Assembly (NCBI RefSeq): GCF_029983815.1
Contig: NZ_JASBYU010000013.1
Coordinates: forward strand, 1-49,621
DNA from: Lagierella sp.
Lineage (GTDB): Bacteria > Bacillota > Clostridia > Tissierellales > Peptoniphilaceae
Direction: 5' to 3'
DNA: 49,621 bases
The notes beneath the pieces were generated by a model, which was not told where the DNA came from, did not search any database, and saw nothing but the letters and a program-made list of their open reading frames with translations. Shown in pieces: positions 7,142 through 16,183 of the stretch (the stretch's first letter is position 1; each line of letters begins with the position of its first letter). A program made the translations under genes and the position numbers.

Positions 7142-8362
7142 ATGCCTTTTGATGTTAGACATTTGTTAATTAACACGATATTGGTATTGTCAGTTTTGCT
7201 TTTATCCTTTGGTATATATTATTTAATCAACATTGGCAACACCAAAGTAAGTTTAAAAAACAGACTTAGATTCGATCAAATTTTTATAAAAAGAACATCG
7301 GTTCTTATTGCTTTGGTTTTGTTTACATTATTCATTTTCAATAAATATCCCATAGTCAGTAGGACTTTATTTACTGCAATTATATCTTTGGTTTTAGCAT
7401 ACCTAATAAATCCTTTAGTAATAAAGCTAGAGGATTTAGGGATAAAAAGAACATATTCCATACTGATCGTATATTTAATCGTGGTATTGTTTTTTGTAAT
7501 AATAGCAGTTGTATTATGGCCTATGTTAGCAGAACAGGTAAAAAATCTAGTTCAGAACATTCCAGAGACAATTGACTCTATTACACAAGTCAGTAATAGT
7601 ATTGCCGACAAATTTAGCGATTATCCTGCCATGAATGAATTTATTTATAATGGAACTAAAAGCCTGTTGAAGAGTTTAAATACTGTTCAAGATAATTTAA
7701 TTTCACAAATGAGTAATATAGGTGAGAAGGTTACAGGTCTTGCAAGTGGAATTTTGAGACTTATTCTTATACCAGTTTTTACTTTTTACTTTATTATGTA
7801 TAAGGAAAAGTACATTACATGGATTAAAAAACAAGTTCCACCAAATAAATACAAGGGCACGATAGAATTGTTTACAGAAATCGATAGGGTTAATTCTCAA
7901 TTTGTTCGAGGAAGACTAATCATGGCAATTGCCGTTGGAATCATGACTACCATCTTTCTATTTATAATGAGAATCGACTATGCTTTAATTATTGGAATCA
8001 TAACTTGTGTCGCTGATATTATTCCTTATATAGGTCCAGCTCTAGGTTTTATTCCTGCGGTTTTTTTAGCATTGATAGATAATCCAATTAAGGGGATAGT
8101 AGTTGCAATTGCATTTGTTTTAATTCAGTGGGTAGAGAATAATATTTTAGCTCCAAAAATATTGGGAACTACTATAGGTTTAAATCCTTTATTAATACTT
8201 ATAAGCTTGATAGTAGGTGCAGGGATGTTTGGAGTTCCAGGAATGATATTCGCAGTTCCTGTAGTTGCAACTTTAAAGGTAATCATTTCCCATTTTAAGG
8301 TGGATATTTTAAATTTTTTTGTAGATAATAATGATGAGAGTAAAAATAGGAGAATAGAATGA
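7142..8362 (+). CDS. AI-2E family (PerM-type) membrane permease
   Basis: A 406-residue AI-2E/PerM family integral membrane protein. Hydrophobic segments are at the N-terminus (two helices), around residues 55-115 (three), and in the C-terminal half, where the family pattern ITCVADIIPYIGPALGFIP and GTTIGLNPLLILISLIVGA is clear. A soluble helical region lies between about 120 and 195. I place the start at the ATG with GGGGTG five bases upstream rather than the TTG 21 bases earlier. It overlaps alaS by 4 bp. Family members export small molecules or act as antiporters; the substrate here cannot be read from sequence. Confidence 0.88.
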   Translation: MPFDVRHLLINTILVLSVLLLSFGIYYLINIGNTKVSLKNRLRFDQIFIKRTSVLIALVLFTLFIFNKYPIVSRTLFTAIISLVLAYLINPLVIKLEDLGIKRTYSILIVYLIVVLFFVIIAVVLWPMLAEQVKNLVQNIPETIDSITQVSNSIADKFSDYPAMNEFIYNGTKSLLKSLNTVQDNLISQMSNIGEKVTGLASGILRLILIPVFTFYFIMYKEKYITWIKKQVPPNKYKGTIELFTEIDRVNSQFVRGRLIMAIAVGIMTTIFLFIMRIDYALIIGIITCVADIIPYIGPALGFIPAVFLALIDNPIKGIVVAIAFVLIQWVENNILAPKILGTTIGLNPLLILISLIVGAGMFGVPGMIFAVPVVATLKVIISHFKVDILNFFVDNNDESKNRRIE

Positions 8363-10998
8363 AGAATTTAGGTTTAAATGAAATTAGAAGTGAGTTTTTG
8401 GAATTCTTTCGTGAGAAAGATCATAATATTATAAAAAGTTTTTCGTTGATCCCAACAGATGATGATAGCTTATTACTTATAAATGCAGGTATGGCTCCTT
8501 TGAAAAAATATTTCACAGGTGAATTTAAAATGCCAGGTAATAGAGCCGCCTCATCTCAAAGATGTATAAGAACAGCAGATATAGAATCCGTTGGTATAAC
8601 TAAAAGACATGGTACTTTCTTTGAGATGTTAGGTAATTTCTCCTTTGGTAACTATTTTAAAAAGGAAGCTATTTCTTGGGCTTGGGAGTTTTTAACTGAA
8701 AGATTGGAACTACCAAAGGATAAATTATGGATTTCAGTGTATGAAAAAGATGACGAAGCTTATGATATATGGAAAAATATTATAAAAATTCCTGAAGAAC
8801 GAATAGTTAGACTTGGAAAAGAAGATAATTTTTGGGAATTAGAAGAGGGTCCATGCGGTCCTTGTTCTGAGATACATGTAGATAGAGGCGAAGAGATGGG
8901 TTGTGATGATCCAGATTGTAAGCCTGGTTGCGACTGTGATAGATTCTTAGAAGTTTGGAACTTAGTATTTACTCAGTTCTATAAGGATTCAGAAGGAAAC
9001 TATTCTCCACTTGAAAATCCTAATATAGATACAGGTATGGGACTTGAAAGAATTACTATGGTTATGGAAAATGCCGATAACATTTTTGAAATAAACCTAG
9101 TAAAAGATATCATTTCAAAAATAGAAGAAATCTCTAATGTTAAGTACAAAAATGATGAAAAAACAGATATCTCAATTAGAATTATAGCAGATCATGTAAG
9201 AGCTATGACTTTCTTGGTTTATGATGGAATTATTCCTAGCAATGAAGGCAGAGGATATGTTCTTCGCCGTATTATTAGAAGAGCATCAAGACACGGAAAA
9301 CTATTGGGTATAAAGGAAAGTTTTCTTACAAGGATAGTGGATAAAGTTCTTGAGATATACAACGAAGAATATCCTGAATTATTAGAAGATAGAGAACGTA
9401 TAAATAAGATAATAGCTTCTGAGGAAAGTAAATTCCAAGAAACAATAGATCAAGGTTTATCTATCTTAGAAAGTCTTATAGAAAATTTAAAGAAAACTGG
9501 TGGTGACCATATAAAAAGTGAGGAAGCTTTTAAATTATATGATACTTATGGTTTCCCTGTGGATTTAACTTTAGAAATTTTACGAGAAAATAATATGTCT
9601 GTGGATTTAAAAAGATTTGATGAATTATTAGAAGAACAAAGAATTAGATCCAGAGAATCTAGACATGAAGGTACAATTGGCTGGTCTAGTGAAACAAATG
9701 AAAAAATTATTAATTTACCACAAACAAATTTTGTAGGATATAATAACCTTCAAGCCGATTCTTCAGTAAAATTTATTTTCAGGGAAGGTTTAGAAGTTGA
9801 TCATATTAGCGAAGGTGAAAAAGGTATAATTGTCACTGAGACTACACCTTTTTACGGTGAAGGTGGAGGACAGGTCGGAGATATTGGAGAAATTATATCT
9901 AAAAATTCTACACTTGAAGTATTGGATACTAAAAAAAATAAGAATAATGGAATTTATCATCATGTACTTGTTAAAGAGGGAGATTTAAAAGTCGGAGATT
10001 CTGTGACTTTAAAAGTGAATGAGGATATTCGTCATGATATAACAAAAAATCATACTGCAACACATTTACTTCATAAAGCACTAAGGGAAGTTCTTGGTAA
10101 TCACGTGCATCAAGCAGGTTCCTATGTTGGACCCAATAGGTTGAGATTTGATATTACTCATTTTGAAACTATTTCAAGAGAAGATTTGGAAAAAGTTCAA
10201 GATATTGTAAATTCAGTTATATCCAAGGCGATGCCAGTAAATAAATACAATATGACACTTAAGGAATCTGAAGATTTTGGAGCTATAGGACTATTTGAAG
10301 ATAAGTATAAAGACATTGTTAGAGTAGTTTCTGTAGGGGATAAATATTCCACTGAATTATGCGGAGGATGTCATGTAAACAATACTGCTGAAATTCAGAT
10401 GTTACAAATTATTTCAGAATCCTCTGTAGCAGCTGGAGTTAGAAGAATTGAAGCTATAACAGGAAAACAGGTGTATAAAAAATTAAAAGAAAATAACTCT
10501 AAATTAAAAGATCTATCCATAGCCTTAAAAACTGACGAAAATGATTTAGTTCATAGGTCAAATGAGTTGCAAAATGAGCTTAAATCTATTGAAAAAGAAT
10601 TAAATAAATTAAAACAGAAAGATAGTCTAAAGGGTGTAGACGAAATCATCAAAAAAACTTCTGAAGTAAATGGCATTAAGTATTTAACCCATAAAGTAGA
10701 GAATATGGATATAGAAAATCTTAGAAATCTTGGAGATACTTTAAAAGATAAACTTTCTTCAGGGGTTGTAGTTTTGGCCAATTCTACAGATGATAAGATT
10801 AACTTTCTAACTTTAGTGACAAAGGATCTAGCAAAGAAAACTTTATCTGCAGGTAATATAGTAAAAAAAGTAGCTCAAATAACTGGAGGTAATGGAGGAG
10901 GTAGACCGGATTTTGCAATGGCTGGAGGAAAGGATCCTTCAAAAGTTGACGAAGCGCTATCTTCTGTTGAAAATATTATTGAAGAACAAATGAAATAA
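8359..10998 (+). CDS. alaS: Alanine--tRNA ligase
   Basis: An 879-residue alanyl-tRNA synthetase of standard length. The class II catalytic core occupies the N-terminal half, including FFEMLGNFSFGNYFK and GRGYVLRRIIRRASRHGK. The editing domain carries the zinc ligands HTATH (565-569) and CGGCH (668-672), which clear mischarged Ser/Gly-tRNA. The C-Ala domain ends with the glycine-rich GGNGGGRPDFAMAGG. Its ATG overlaps the stop of the upstream permease. ireB follows by 20 bp, the arrangement seen in many Firmicutes. Confidence 0.98.
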   Translation: MKNLGLNEIRSEFLEFFREKDHNIIKSFSLIPTDDDSLLLINAGMAPLKKYFTGEFKMPGNRAASSQRCIRTADIESVGITKRHGTFFEMLGNFSFGNYFKKEAISWAWEFLTERLELPKDKLWISVYEKDDEAYDIWKNIIKIPEERIVRLGKEDNFWELEEGPCGPCSEIHVDRGEEMGCDDPDCKPGCDCDRFLEVWNLVFTQFYKDSEGNYSPLENPNIDTGMGLERITMVMENADNIFEINLVKDIISKIEEISNVKYKNDEKTDISIRIIADHVRAMTFLVYDGIIPSNEGRGYVLRRIIRRASRHGKLLGIKESFLTRIVDKVLEIYNEEYPELLEDRERINKIIASEESKFQETIDQGLSILESLIENLKKTGGDHIKSEEAFKLYDTYGFPVDLTLEILRENNMSVDLKRFDELLEEQRIRSRESRHEGTIGWSSETNEKIINLPQTNFVGYNNLQADSSVKFIFREGLEVDHISEGEKGIIVTETTPFYGEGGGQVGDIGEIISKNSTLEVLDTKKNKNNGIYHHVLVKEGDLKVGDSVTLKVNEDIRHDITKNHTATHLLHKALREVLGNHVHQAGSYVGPNRLRFDITHFETISREDLEKVQDIVNSVISKAMPVNKYNMTLKESEDFGAIGLFEDKYKDIVRVVSVGDKYSTELCGGCHVNNTAEIQMLQIISESSVAAGVRRIEAITGKQVYKKLKENNSKLKDLSIALKTDENDLVHRSNELQNELKSIEKELNKLKQKDSLKGVDEIIKKTSEVNGIKYLTHKVENMDIENLRNLGDTLKDKLSSGVVVLANSTDDKINFLTLVTKDLAKKTLSAGNIVKKVAQITGGNGGGRPDFAMAGGKDPSKVDEALSSVENIIEEQMK

Positions 10999-11018
10999 TT
11001 ACAATAAGGAGGATTTGT

Positions 11019-11282
11019 ATGAATAAAGATCATGTTAATGAAACAATGATGTTTGAACCACAAAAAGAGTCGGAAAAATCTATCGAGAATATTTTAACCA
11101 CTGTTTATAAGTTGTTAGATGAAAAGGGATATAATCCAATAAACCAAATCATCGGCTATATTCTATCTGATGATCCAACTTATATTACTTCCCATGGAAA
11201 TGCTCGAAATATTATTCGACAAGTAGATAGAGATGACCTACTTGAAGAGCTTCTTAAGACTTATTTAAAAGACTTAATGTAA
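11019..11282 (+). CDS. ireB: IreB family regulatory protein (UPF0297)
   Basis: An 87-residue member of the UPF0297/DUF965 family. The conserved body is clear: TVYKLLDEKGYNPINQIIGY and DDPTYITSHGNARNIIR. In Enterococcus faecalis IreB is phosphorylated on N-terminal threonines by the kinase IreK and tunes cephalosporin resistance; the T at residue 9 in NETMMF is the equivalent-looking position. A strong AAGGAGG site precedes the ATG. The alaS-ireB order is conserved in Firmicutes. No IreK/IreP pair is in the window, so that link is inferred. Confidence 0.93.
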   Translation: MNKDHVNETMMFEPQKESEKSIENILTTVYKLLDEKGYNPINQIIGYILSDDPTYITSHGNARNIIRQVDRDDLLEELLKTYLKDLM

Positions 11283-11283
11283 T

Positions 11284-12234
11284 ATGAAATTAGTGAATTT
11301 AGGAAAAACAGATATTAAAGTTTCTCCAATGTGTTTTGGAAGCTTAACAATAACACCTTTTCAAAGTAATTTACCTGTAGATAGAGGGGCATATCTAATT
11401 AGATATGCCTTTGATAAAGGTGTTAATTTTATTGATACTGCTCAACTTTACAATAACTATGAATACCTGCAAAAAGGCTTTAAGGGAGTTCCTAGACAGG
11501 ATTATGTAATAGCCACAAAAACCTACGCATGGAATAAGGAATTGGCAAAAAAGGCACTAGAGGAAGCTTTAATAGGCCTTAATACAGATTATATCGATAT
11601 TTTTTTACTTCATGAACAGGAATCCGAATTGACAATAAAAGGTCATTATGAGGCTTTAGAATTCTTAATTCATGCGAAAGAAAAGGGGTATATAAGAGCA
11701 GTAGGCCTTTCTACCCATAGAATTGCAGGAGTTATTGGAGCTAATAAATATCCTGAAATTGAAATCCTTCATCCGATTTTAAATAAAAACGGTTTAGGAA
11801 TTCCAGATGGAAATATCACTGAAATGATAGAAAATTTAAAGATATCCAAATCCTTAGAAAAGGGAATTTATAGCATGAAGCCCTTAGGTGGTGGACATCT
11901 TATATCCGAAGTTGGAGAGGCAATTCAATTTGTAAAGAATTTAAATTTAGTAGATTCTATTGCGATTGGTGTTCAATCAGAAGAAGAAATAGATTGTAAT
12001 GTGGATATAATTATCAATAATCAAGTTCCTGTTTCTAAGTTGGAAAAATTGTCCAATAGAAAGCGCAGGCTAATCATTGAGGACTATTGTATTGGTTGTG
12101 GAAAATGCGTTGAAAGATGCGATCAAAATGCCTTATCTTTAAAAGATGGTAAGGCTAATGTAAATCGAGAAAAATGTGTTCTTTGTGGATATTGTGCCAC
12201 TGTTTGTGAAGATTTTTATATTAAAGTTGTATGA
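11284..12234 (+). CDS. Aldo/keto reductase with C-terminal 2[4Fe-4S] ferredoxin domain
   Basis: A 316-residue fusion. Residues 1-250 form an aldo/keto reductase TIM barrel with the tetrad pattern D and Y in FIDTAQLYNNYEY, K in VIATKTY and H in IFLLHEQ. The C-terminus carries two ferredoxin cysteine motifs: C269, C272, C275, C279 and C298, C301, C304, C308. Such fusions couple NAD(P)H-type reduction to iron-sulfur electron transfer in anaerobes; the substrate is unknown. It starts one base after the ireB stop and lacks a clear ribosome site, so translation is probably coupled. It separates ireB from ruvX, which are usually adjacent in Firmicutes. Confidence 0.92.
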   Translation: MKLVNLGKTDIKVSPMCFGSLTITPFQSNLPVDRGAYLIRYAFDKGVNFIDTAQLYNNYEYLQKGFKGVPRQDYVIATKTYAWNKELAKKALEEALIGLNTDYIDIFLLHEQESELTIKGHYEALEFLIHAKEKGYIRAVGLSTHRIAGVIGANKYPEIEILHPILNKNGLGIPDGNITEMIENLKISKSLEKGIYSMKPLGGGHLISEVGEAIQFVKNLNLVDSIAIGVQSEEEIDCNVDIIINNQVPVSKLEKLSNRKRRLIIEDYCIGCGKCVERCDQNALSLKDGKANVNREKCVLCGYCATVCEDFYIKVV

Positions 12235-12245
12235 TAGGTGATTTA

Positions 12246-12659
12246 ATGGAAAGATTTATGGGTTTAGACGTTGGAGACAAAACTATAGGTGTAGCAATAA
12301 GTGATCCTTTTTTCTTAACTGCTCAAGGTTACACTACAATTTTTAGAGTTGGAATAAAAAAAGACTTAGAGGAGTTAAAGAAAATTATTGAAGAAAAAGA
12401 AGTGTCTAAAATAATTGTTGGGCTTCCTAAAAACATGAATAATTCCATTGGTCCACAAGGGAAAAAAGTTTTAGAATTTGTTGATCGTTTGAAAAGAGAA
12501 GTAAACAATGAAATAATATTACAAGATGAGAGATTAACTACTGTTTCAGCAGAAAGAATTTTAATACAAGGAAATGTAAGTAGGAAAAATAGGAAAAAAG
12601 TAATAGATAAGGTTGCTTCCACCTATATACTTCAATCATATTTAGATATGAAAAAATAA
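12246..12659 (+). CDS. ruvX: Holliday junction resolvase-like / pre-16S rRNA nuclease (YqgF)
   Basis: A 137-residue RuvX/YqgF protein with an RNase H-like fold. The first strand carries GLDVGDKTIGVAISD, the second the VGLPKNMNNSIGPQ segment, and the third LQDERLTTVSAE with the acidic active-site residues. Family roles are maturation of the 16S rRNA 5' end and possibly Holliday junction resolution. I chose the ATG five bases after AGGTG rather than the one 15 bases upstream, which overlaps the reductase stop. DUF1292 and fur follow in the standard Firmicutes order. Confidence 0.95.
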   Translation: MERFMGLDVGDKTIGVAISDPFFLTAQGYTTIFRVGIKKDLEELKKIIEEKEVSKIIVGLPKNMNNSIGPQGKKVLEFVDRLKREVNNEIILQDERLTTVSAERILIQGNVSRKNRKKVIDKVASTYILQSYLDMKK

Positions 12660-12668
12660 GGAGAAATT

Positions 12669-12944
12669 ATGGAGATTATAGAATTATACAACGAAGACAA
12701 TGAAATAGAAGAATACTATCTTCAAGATAGTTTTGGCATAGAAGATGAGGATTATGTGGTTTTAAAATCAATTGATAAAGAAGATGAAATGAACTATATT
12801 TATAAAACTCATACAAATGATAAAGGTGAACTTATCTTTGAAGGTATAGAAAGTGACAAAGAACTTAATGATATTGTGGAAATATATTTAGAATTGAAAG
12901 AAAATGACGTTAGTAAAGGAGGGGATAGCAATGGATTTAGATAA
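12669..12944 (+). CDS. DUF1292 family protein (YrzB-like)
   Basis: A 91-residue acidic protein of the DUF1292 family, recognised by size, acidic composition and the pattern of an IELYNEDNEIEEYYLQDSF-like first sheet followed by YVVLKSID. Its position between ruvX and fur is the conserved one (yrzB in Bacillus subtilis). No biochemical function is established. It overlaps fur by 14 bp, so fur's ribosome site lies within this gene. Confidence 0.85.
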   Translation: MEIIELYNEDNEIEEYYLQDSFGIEDEDYVVLKSIDKEDEMNYIYKTHTNDKGELIFEGIESDKELNDIVEIYLELKENDVSKGGDSNGFR

Positions 12945-13380
12945 ATTTAAAACTGTATTGCAAAATCATGGTTATAAAATTACGAAGCAAAGAGAATTGA
13001 TTTATACAGCTTTATTAGAAAATGATAAAGATCATTTAAGTCCGGAAGAGTTGCATTTAATTGTTAATAAAAAAGATAAGGATATCGGAATTGCAACTGT
13101 TTACAGAACTTTATTGCTCTTTGAAGAACTTGAATTAGTTTCTAAATTAAATTTTGATGATAATAGATATAGATATGAATTGGCAAATAATGGGGAACAT
13201 CAACACCATCATTTAATTTGTAGCGACTGTAATAAGGTAGTTGAAGTAAGTTATGATTTAACTAATGATATAGAAGAAAATATCAAAAAAAATTATGGAT
13301 TCGATGTGTCTAATTATGTTCTAAAATTCTTTGGTATCTGCTCTCAATGTCAGGAGAAAAAAGAGAAAAAGGAGAAATAG
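12931..13380 (+). CDS. fur: Fur family metal-responsive regulator
   Basis: A 149-residue Fur-family repressor. The N-terminal winged helix includes GYKITKQRELIYTALLE and the recognition region DIGIATVYRTLLLFEEL. The metal-binding dimerisation domain begins with GEHQHHHLICSDC, and a second pair, CSQC, lies near the C-terminus, giving the four-cysteine structural zinc site. The histidine-rich segment looks more like Fur than PerR, but peroxide sensing cannot be excluded by eye. The ATG has an excellent AGGAGGGG site inside the DUF1292 gene. RNase J starts immediately after its stop. Confidence 0.9.
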   Translation: MDLDKFKTVLQNHGYKITKQRELIYTALLENDKDHLSPEELHLIVNKKDKDIGIATVYRTLLLFEELELVSKLNFDDNRYRYELANNGEHQHHHLICSDCNKVVEVSYDLTNDIEENIKKNYGFDVSNYVLKFFGICSQCQEKKEKKEK

Positions 13381-15078
13381 ATGCCTAAAAAACGGGAAAA
13401 ATTTTATAGAAAGAATAATTATAGGAACGGAAAATTGAAAGTTATACCTTTAGGGGGTATTTCGGAAATCGGAAAGAATATGACAGTAGTCGAATATGGA
13501 AATGATATAATAATCGTTGATGCTGGATTAACATTTCCTGATGACAATATGCCAGGAATTGACTTAGTTATTCCTGACATTGACTATTTAGAAAAGAATG
13601 CCCATAAGGTGAGAGGTATTGTAGTAACCCATGGACATGAAGATCATATTGGAGCAATTCCTTATGTTCTGAAAAAACTTGATATAGATGTATACGCTAC
13701 TAATCTAACTGTAGGCCTAATTAAAAATAAGATCAATGAACACAATTTGAGTTTAAATAGTCTTCATGTTGTAGAGAAGGGACAAACTATAAAGTTAGGT
13801 TGTTTTGAAATCGAGTATGTTCAAGCCAGTCATAGTATTCCTGATGCTGTTTGTCTTTCTATCACGACACCCATAGGTGTGGTATTCTTTACAGGAGATT
13901 TCAAAATAGATTATACTCCTATCGATGGGGATAGAATGGATTTAACAAGAATTGCAGAAATAGGTAGGAAGGGAGTTCTTGCATTAGTAGCCGATAGTAC
14001 CAATGTTGGTAGAAAAGGATATACATTGAGTGAAAGGTCCGTTGGACAAACCTTCATTGATCTATTTGGCAAAGCAAAATCTAGAATTATTGTAGCTACC
14101 TTTGCTTCTAATCTTCATAGAATTCAACAGGTAATATATGCAGCTCAGCATTATAATAAAAAAGTAGCTTTATCGGGTCGCTCTATGATAAATATAATTT
14201 CTGTTGCTAAGGAATTAAATTATTTAGATGTTCAGGATGATACATTGATTGAACTTAGAGATATAAAAAAATATGATGGAAATAAAGTTGTATTATTGAC
14301 CACAGGTTCTCAAGGAGAGCCAATGAGTGCATTGACTAGAATGGCCTTCGGAGAACATAGAATGGTTAAACTTGTTCCTTCAGATACTGTAATAATATCT
14401 GCTACACCAATCCCTGGAAATGAAAAGACAGTTTCTCAAGTAATTAATAAGCTAACAGAGATAGGAGCGGATATAATTTATGATGCATTAGCGGATGTTC
14501 ATGTTTCTGGTCACGCTTGTCAAGAGGAATTAAAGTTAATGCATGTGTTATTGAAGCCTAAATATTTCATTCCTGCCCACGGTGAATATCGTCATTTAAA
14601 GATGCATGCTGAACTAGCTGAATCTTTAGGAATGAATAGTGAAAATATATTTATTGGTAGAAACGGCAATACTTTTGAGTTTACAAAAAAAGGCGCAAGA
14701 CATTTGGATACGGATTTTGCGGGCAATATTCTTGTTGATGGCTTAGGAGTTGGAGATGTTGGAAATGTAGTTCTTAGGGATAGAAAACATCTTTCTGAAG
14801 ATGGCTTAATAGTCGTAGTTATTACTGTAAACAAGGACACCAATGAAATATTGTCAGACCCTGATATAATATCGAGGGGATTTGTGTATGTAAAAGAAAG
14901 CATGAGTTTAATGGACGATGCGAAACATGTAGTAGAAGATTCCTTAAAGGAATGTGAAAATAGTAATATTAAAGATTGGGGTAGTATTAAACATTCTGTT
15001 AGAGAAGATCTTAAAAAATTTGTATTTAGTCAAATTAAGAGAAGACCGATGATATTACCTGTTATTATAGAAGTTTAA
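13381..15078 (+). CDS. rnj: Ribonuclease J
   Basis: A 565-residue metallo-beta-lactamase/beta-CASP ribonuclease, the normal RNase J length. The zinc motif HGHEDH is at residues 84-89, followed by SHSIPDAVCLSI, TGDFKID and the beta-CASP signatures including ATFASNLHRIQQ and HVSGHA. The C-terminal domain ends IKRRPMILPVIIEV. RNase J has 5'-3' exo- and endonuclease activity in mRNA decay and rRNA maturation; with RNase Y and PNPase, also in this window, it would make up a Gram-positive degradosome-like set. The ATG directly abuts the fur stop. Only one paralogue is visible here, so I do not assign J1 or J2. Confidence 0.97.
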   Translation: MPKKREKFYRKNNYRNGKLKVIPLGGISEIGKNMTVVEYGNDIIIVDAGLTFPDDNMPGIDLVIPDIDYLEKNAHKVRGIVVTHGHEDHIGAIPYVLKKLDIDVYATNLTVGLIKNKINEHNLSLNSLHVVEKGQTIKLGCFEIEYVQASHSIPDAVCLSITTPIGVVFFTGDFKIDYTPIDGDRMDLTRIAEIGRKGVLALVADSTNVGRKGYTLSERSVGQTFIDLFGKAKSRIIVATFASNLHRIQQVIYAAQHYNKKVALSGRSMINIISVAKELNYLDVQDDTLIELRDIKKYDGNKVVLLTTGSQGEPMSALTRMAFGEHRMVKLVPSDTVIISATPIPGNEKTVSQVINKLTEIGADIIYDALADVHVSGHACQEELKLMHVLLKPKYFIPAHGEYRHLKMHAELAESLGMNSENIFIGRNGNTFEFTKKGARHLDTDFAGNILVDGLGVGDVGNVVLRDRKHLSEDGLIVVVITVNKDTNEILSDPDIISRGFVYVKESMSLMDDAKHVVEDSLKECENSNIKDWGSIKHSVREDLKKFVFSQIKRRPMILPVIIEV

Positions 15079-15088
15079 GGAGATTATT

Positions 15089-15412
15089 ATGGATTTAGTT
15101 TCAAAAGCAAGTGAAATAGGTAAAGAATTAGCCAAGGATCCTAAATTTTTAGAATATAAAAAATTGTACAATTCAATATACAAAGATGAAAAAAATAAAG
15201 AAATAATTGATGATTTTAGAAAAAAAGTTTTGGATTATCAAATAAAAAAACAAGAAGGAAAAGCAACTGATGAGGATTTTCAAAATTTGAATCAACTTCA
15301 AAACGTACTATCTTTAAATCCTGATATAGGTAAGTTTTTATTAGCAGAGAACAATTTTTCCATGCTTTTACATGAAGTTTTTGAAAGTATTGAAAAAGAG
15401 ATTAAACTCTAA
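15089..15412 (+). CDS. YlbF family (DUF964) protein
   Basis: A 107-residue helical protein of the YlbF/YmcA family (DUF964): KASEIGKELAKDPKFLEYKKL at the start, then a hinge and a second long helix ending in the usual EVFESIEKEIKL. In Bacillus subtilis the YlbF-YmcA-YaaT complex works with RNase Y in mRNA maturation. It lies directly behind RNase J here, and RNase Y is also in the window, which fits an RNA-processing link. The nearest homologue (YlbF, YmcA or YheA) cannot be decided by eye. Confidence 0.85.
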   Translation: MDLVSKASEIGKELAKDPKFLEYKKLYNSIYKDEKNKEIIDDFRKKVLDYQIKKQEGKATDEDFQNLNQLQNVLSLNPDIGKFLLAENNFSMLLHEVFESIEKEIKL

Positions 15413-15413
15413 A

Positions 15414-16055
15414 ATGATAGTTCAAAAAGAAATTGAAGAGTATATTCGTACTTTATCTAAATTTAAAGATAAATCTTTGGAGGGTTTAGAGACCTATGCA
15501 AAGAACAATCATGTCCCTATTATAGAGCCAGAAGTTGCCAAATTTTTGCAAATGATAGTACGTTTAAAAAAGCCTATAAAAGTACTAGAGCTTGGAACAG
15601 CAATAGGATATTCATCCATTATCATTAAATTGGCAAATAGGAATTCAGAGATTGTAAGTATAGAAAAGAATCCTGAAATGGTGAAAATTGCAAATAAAAA
15701 TATTATAGATTTTGGATTCGATGACAGCGTTGAGGTTATAGAATCTGACGCTTTAGACTATTTGAATAAATGTGAAGAAAAATTTGATTTTATCTTTATA
15801 GACGCTGCCAAAGGCCAGTATATGAGATATTTTAAAGCTTCAGAAAAATTATTGAATCCTAAGGGTATTATTCTTTGTGATAATGTACTTTTTAAAGGAT
15901 TAGTTTGTGATGAAGAGGCGTTGACTAAGCGGCATAGAAATATGACAATTGTAAGAAGATTGAATTCATTTTTGGAATATATCACCAAATTAAAAGATTT
16001 TGAAACTTCAATCATACCAATTGATGATGGAATGTCAATTTCATATAAAATTTAG
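15414..16055 (+). CDS. trmR: O-methyltransferase, probable tRNA 5-hydroxyuridine methyltransferase
   Basis: A 213-residue SAM-dependent O-methyltransferase (family 3). The SAM loop is VLELGTAIGYSSI, followed by IVSIEKNPEM and the metal-site FIDAAKGQYMRYF. The YrrM/TrmR subgroup methylates 5-hydroxyuridine at wobble position 34 of tRNA to 5-methoxyuridine. The next gene is the U32-family hydroxylation protein of the same pathway, which supports the assignment. The start chosen follows the ylbF stop by one base and probably relies on coupling; an earlier in-frame ATG would overlap ylbF by 41 bp. Confidence 0.82.
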   Translation: MIVQKEIEEYIRTLSKFKDKSLEGLETYAKNNHVPIIEPEVAKFLQMIVRLKKPIKVLELGTAIGYSSIIIKLANRNSEIVSIEKNPEMVKIANKNIIDFGFDDSVEVIESDALDYLNKCEEKFDFIFIDAAKGQYMRYFKASEKLLNPKGIILCDNVLFKGLVCDEEALTKRHRNMTIVRRLNSFLEYITKLKDFETSIIPIDDGMSISYKI

Positions 16056-16078
16056 TTTATTGGTTTTGTTGGGAAAAA

Positions 16079-16084
16079 TATAAT
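16079..16084 (+). promoter_or_regulatory. Weak candidate -10 ahead of the U32 gene
   Basis: A TATAAT hexamer in the 128-bp gap after trmR. The -35 region 17 bases upstream (TTTATT) is poor and there is no extended -10, so the U32 gene may also be expressed by readthrough. Confidence 0.3.
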
Positions 16085-16134
16085 AAATTTTATATTTTGT
16101 AAGATTTATTAGATACTAAATTAAAAGATATAAG

Positions 16135-16169
16135 AAAATCAAGCACTCAAGGACTGAGTGCTTGATTTT
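16135..16169 (+). terminator. Hairpin between trmR and the U32 gene
   Basis: A perfect 15-bp stem (16135-16149 with 16155-16169, five-base loop AGGAC) ends in four T, only four bases before the AAGGAG ribosome site of the next gene. It may be a weak terminator or partial attenuator. Its core (AAGCACTCAA, loop, TGAGTGCTTGATTTTG) is nearly repeated ahead of dut at 39.5 kb. Confidence 0.65.
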
Positions 16170-16183
16170 GATAAGGAGTAAAA

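Noticed and set aside
14592..14903. Open frame of 103 codons opposite the RNase J gene
   Set aside because: It is fully contained in a conserved gene, with no start signals.
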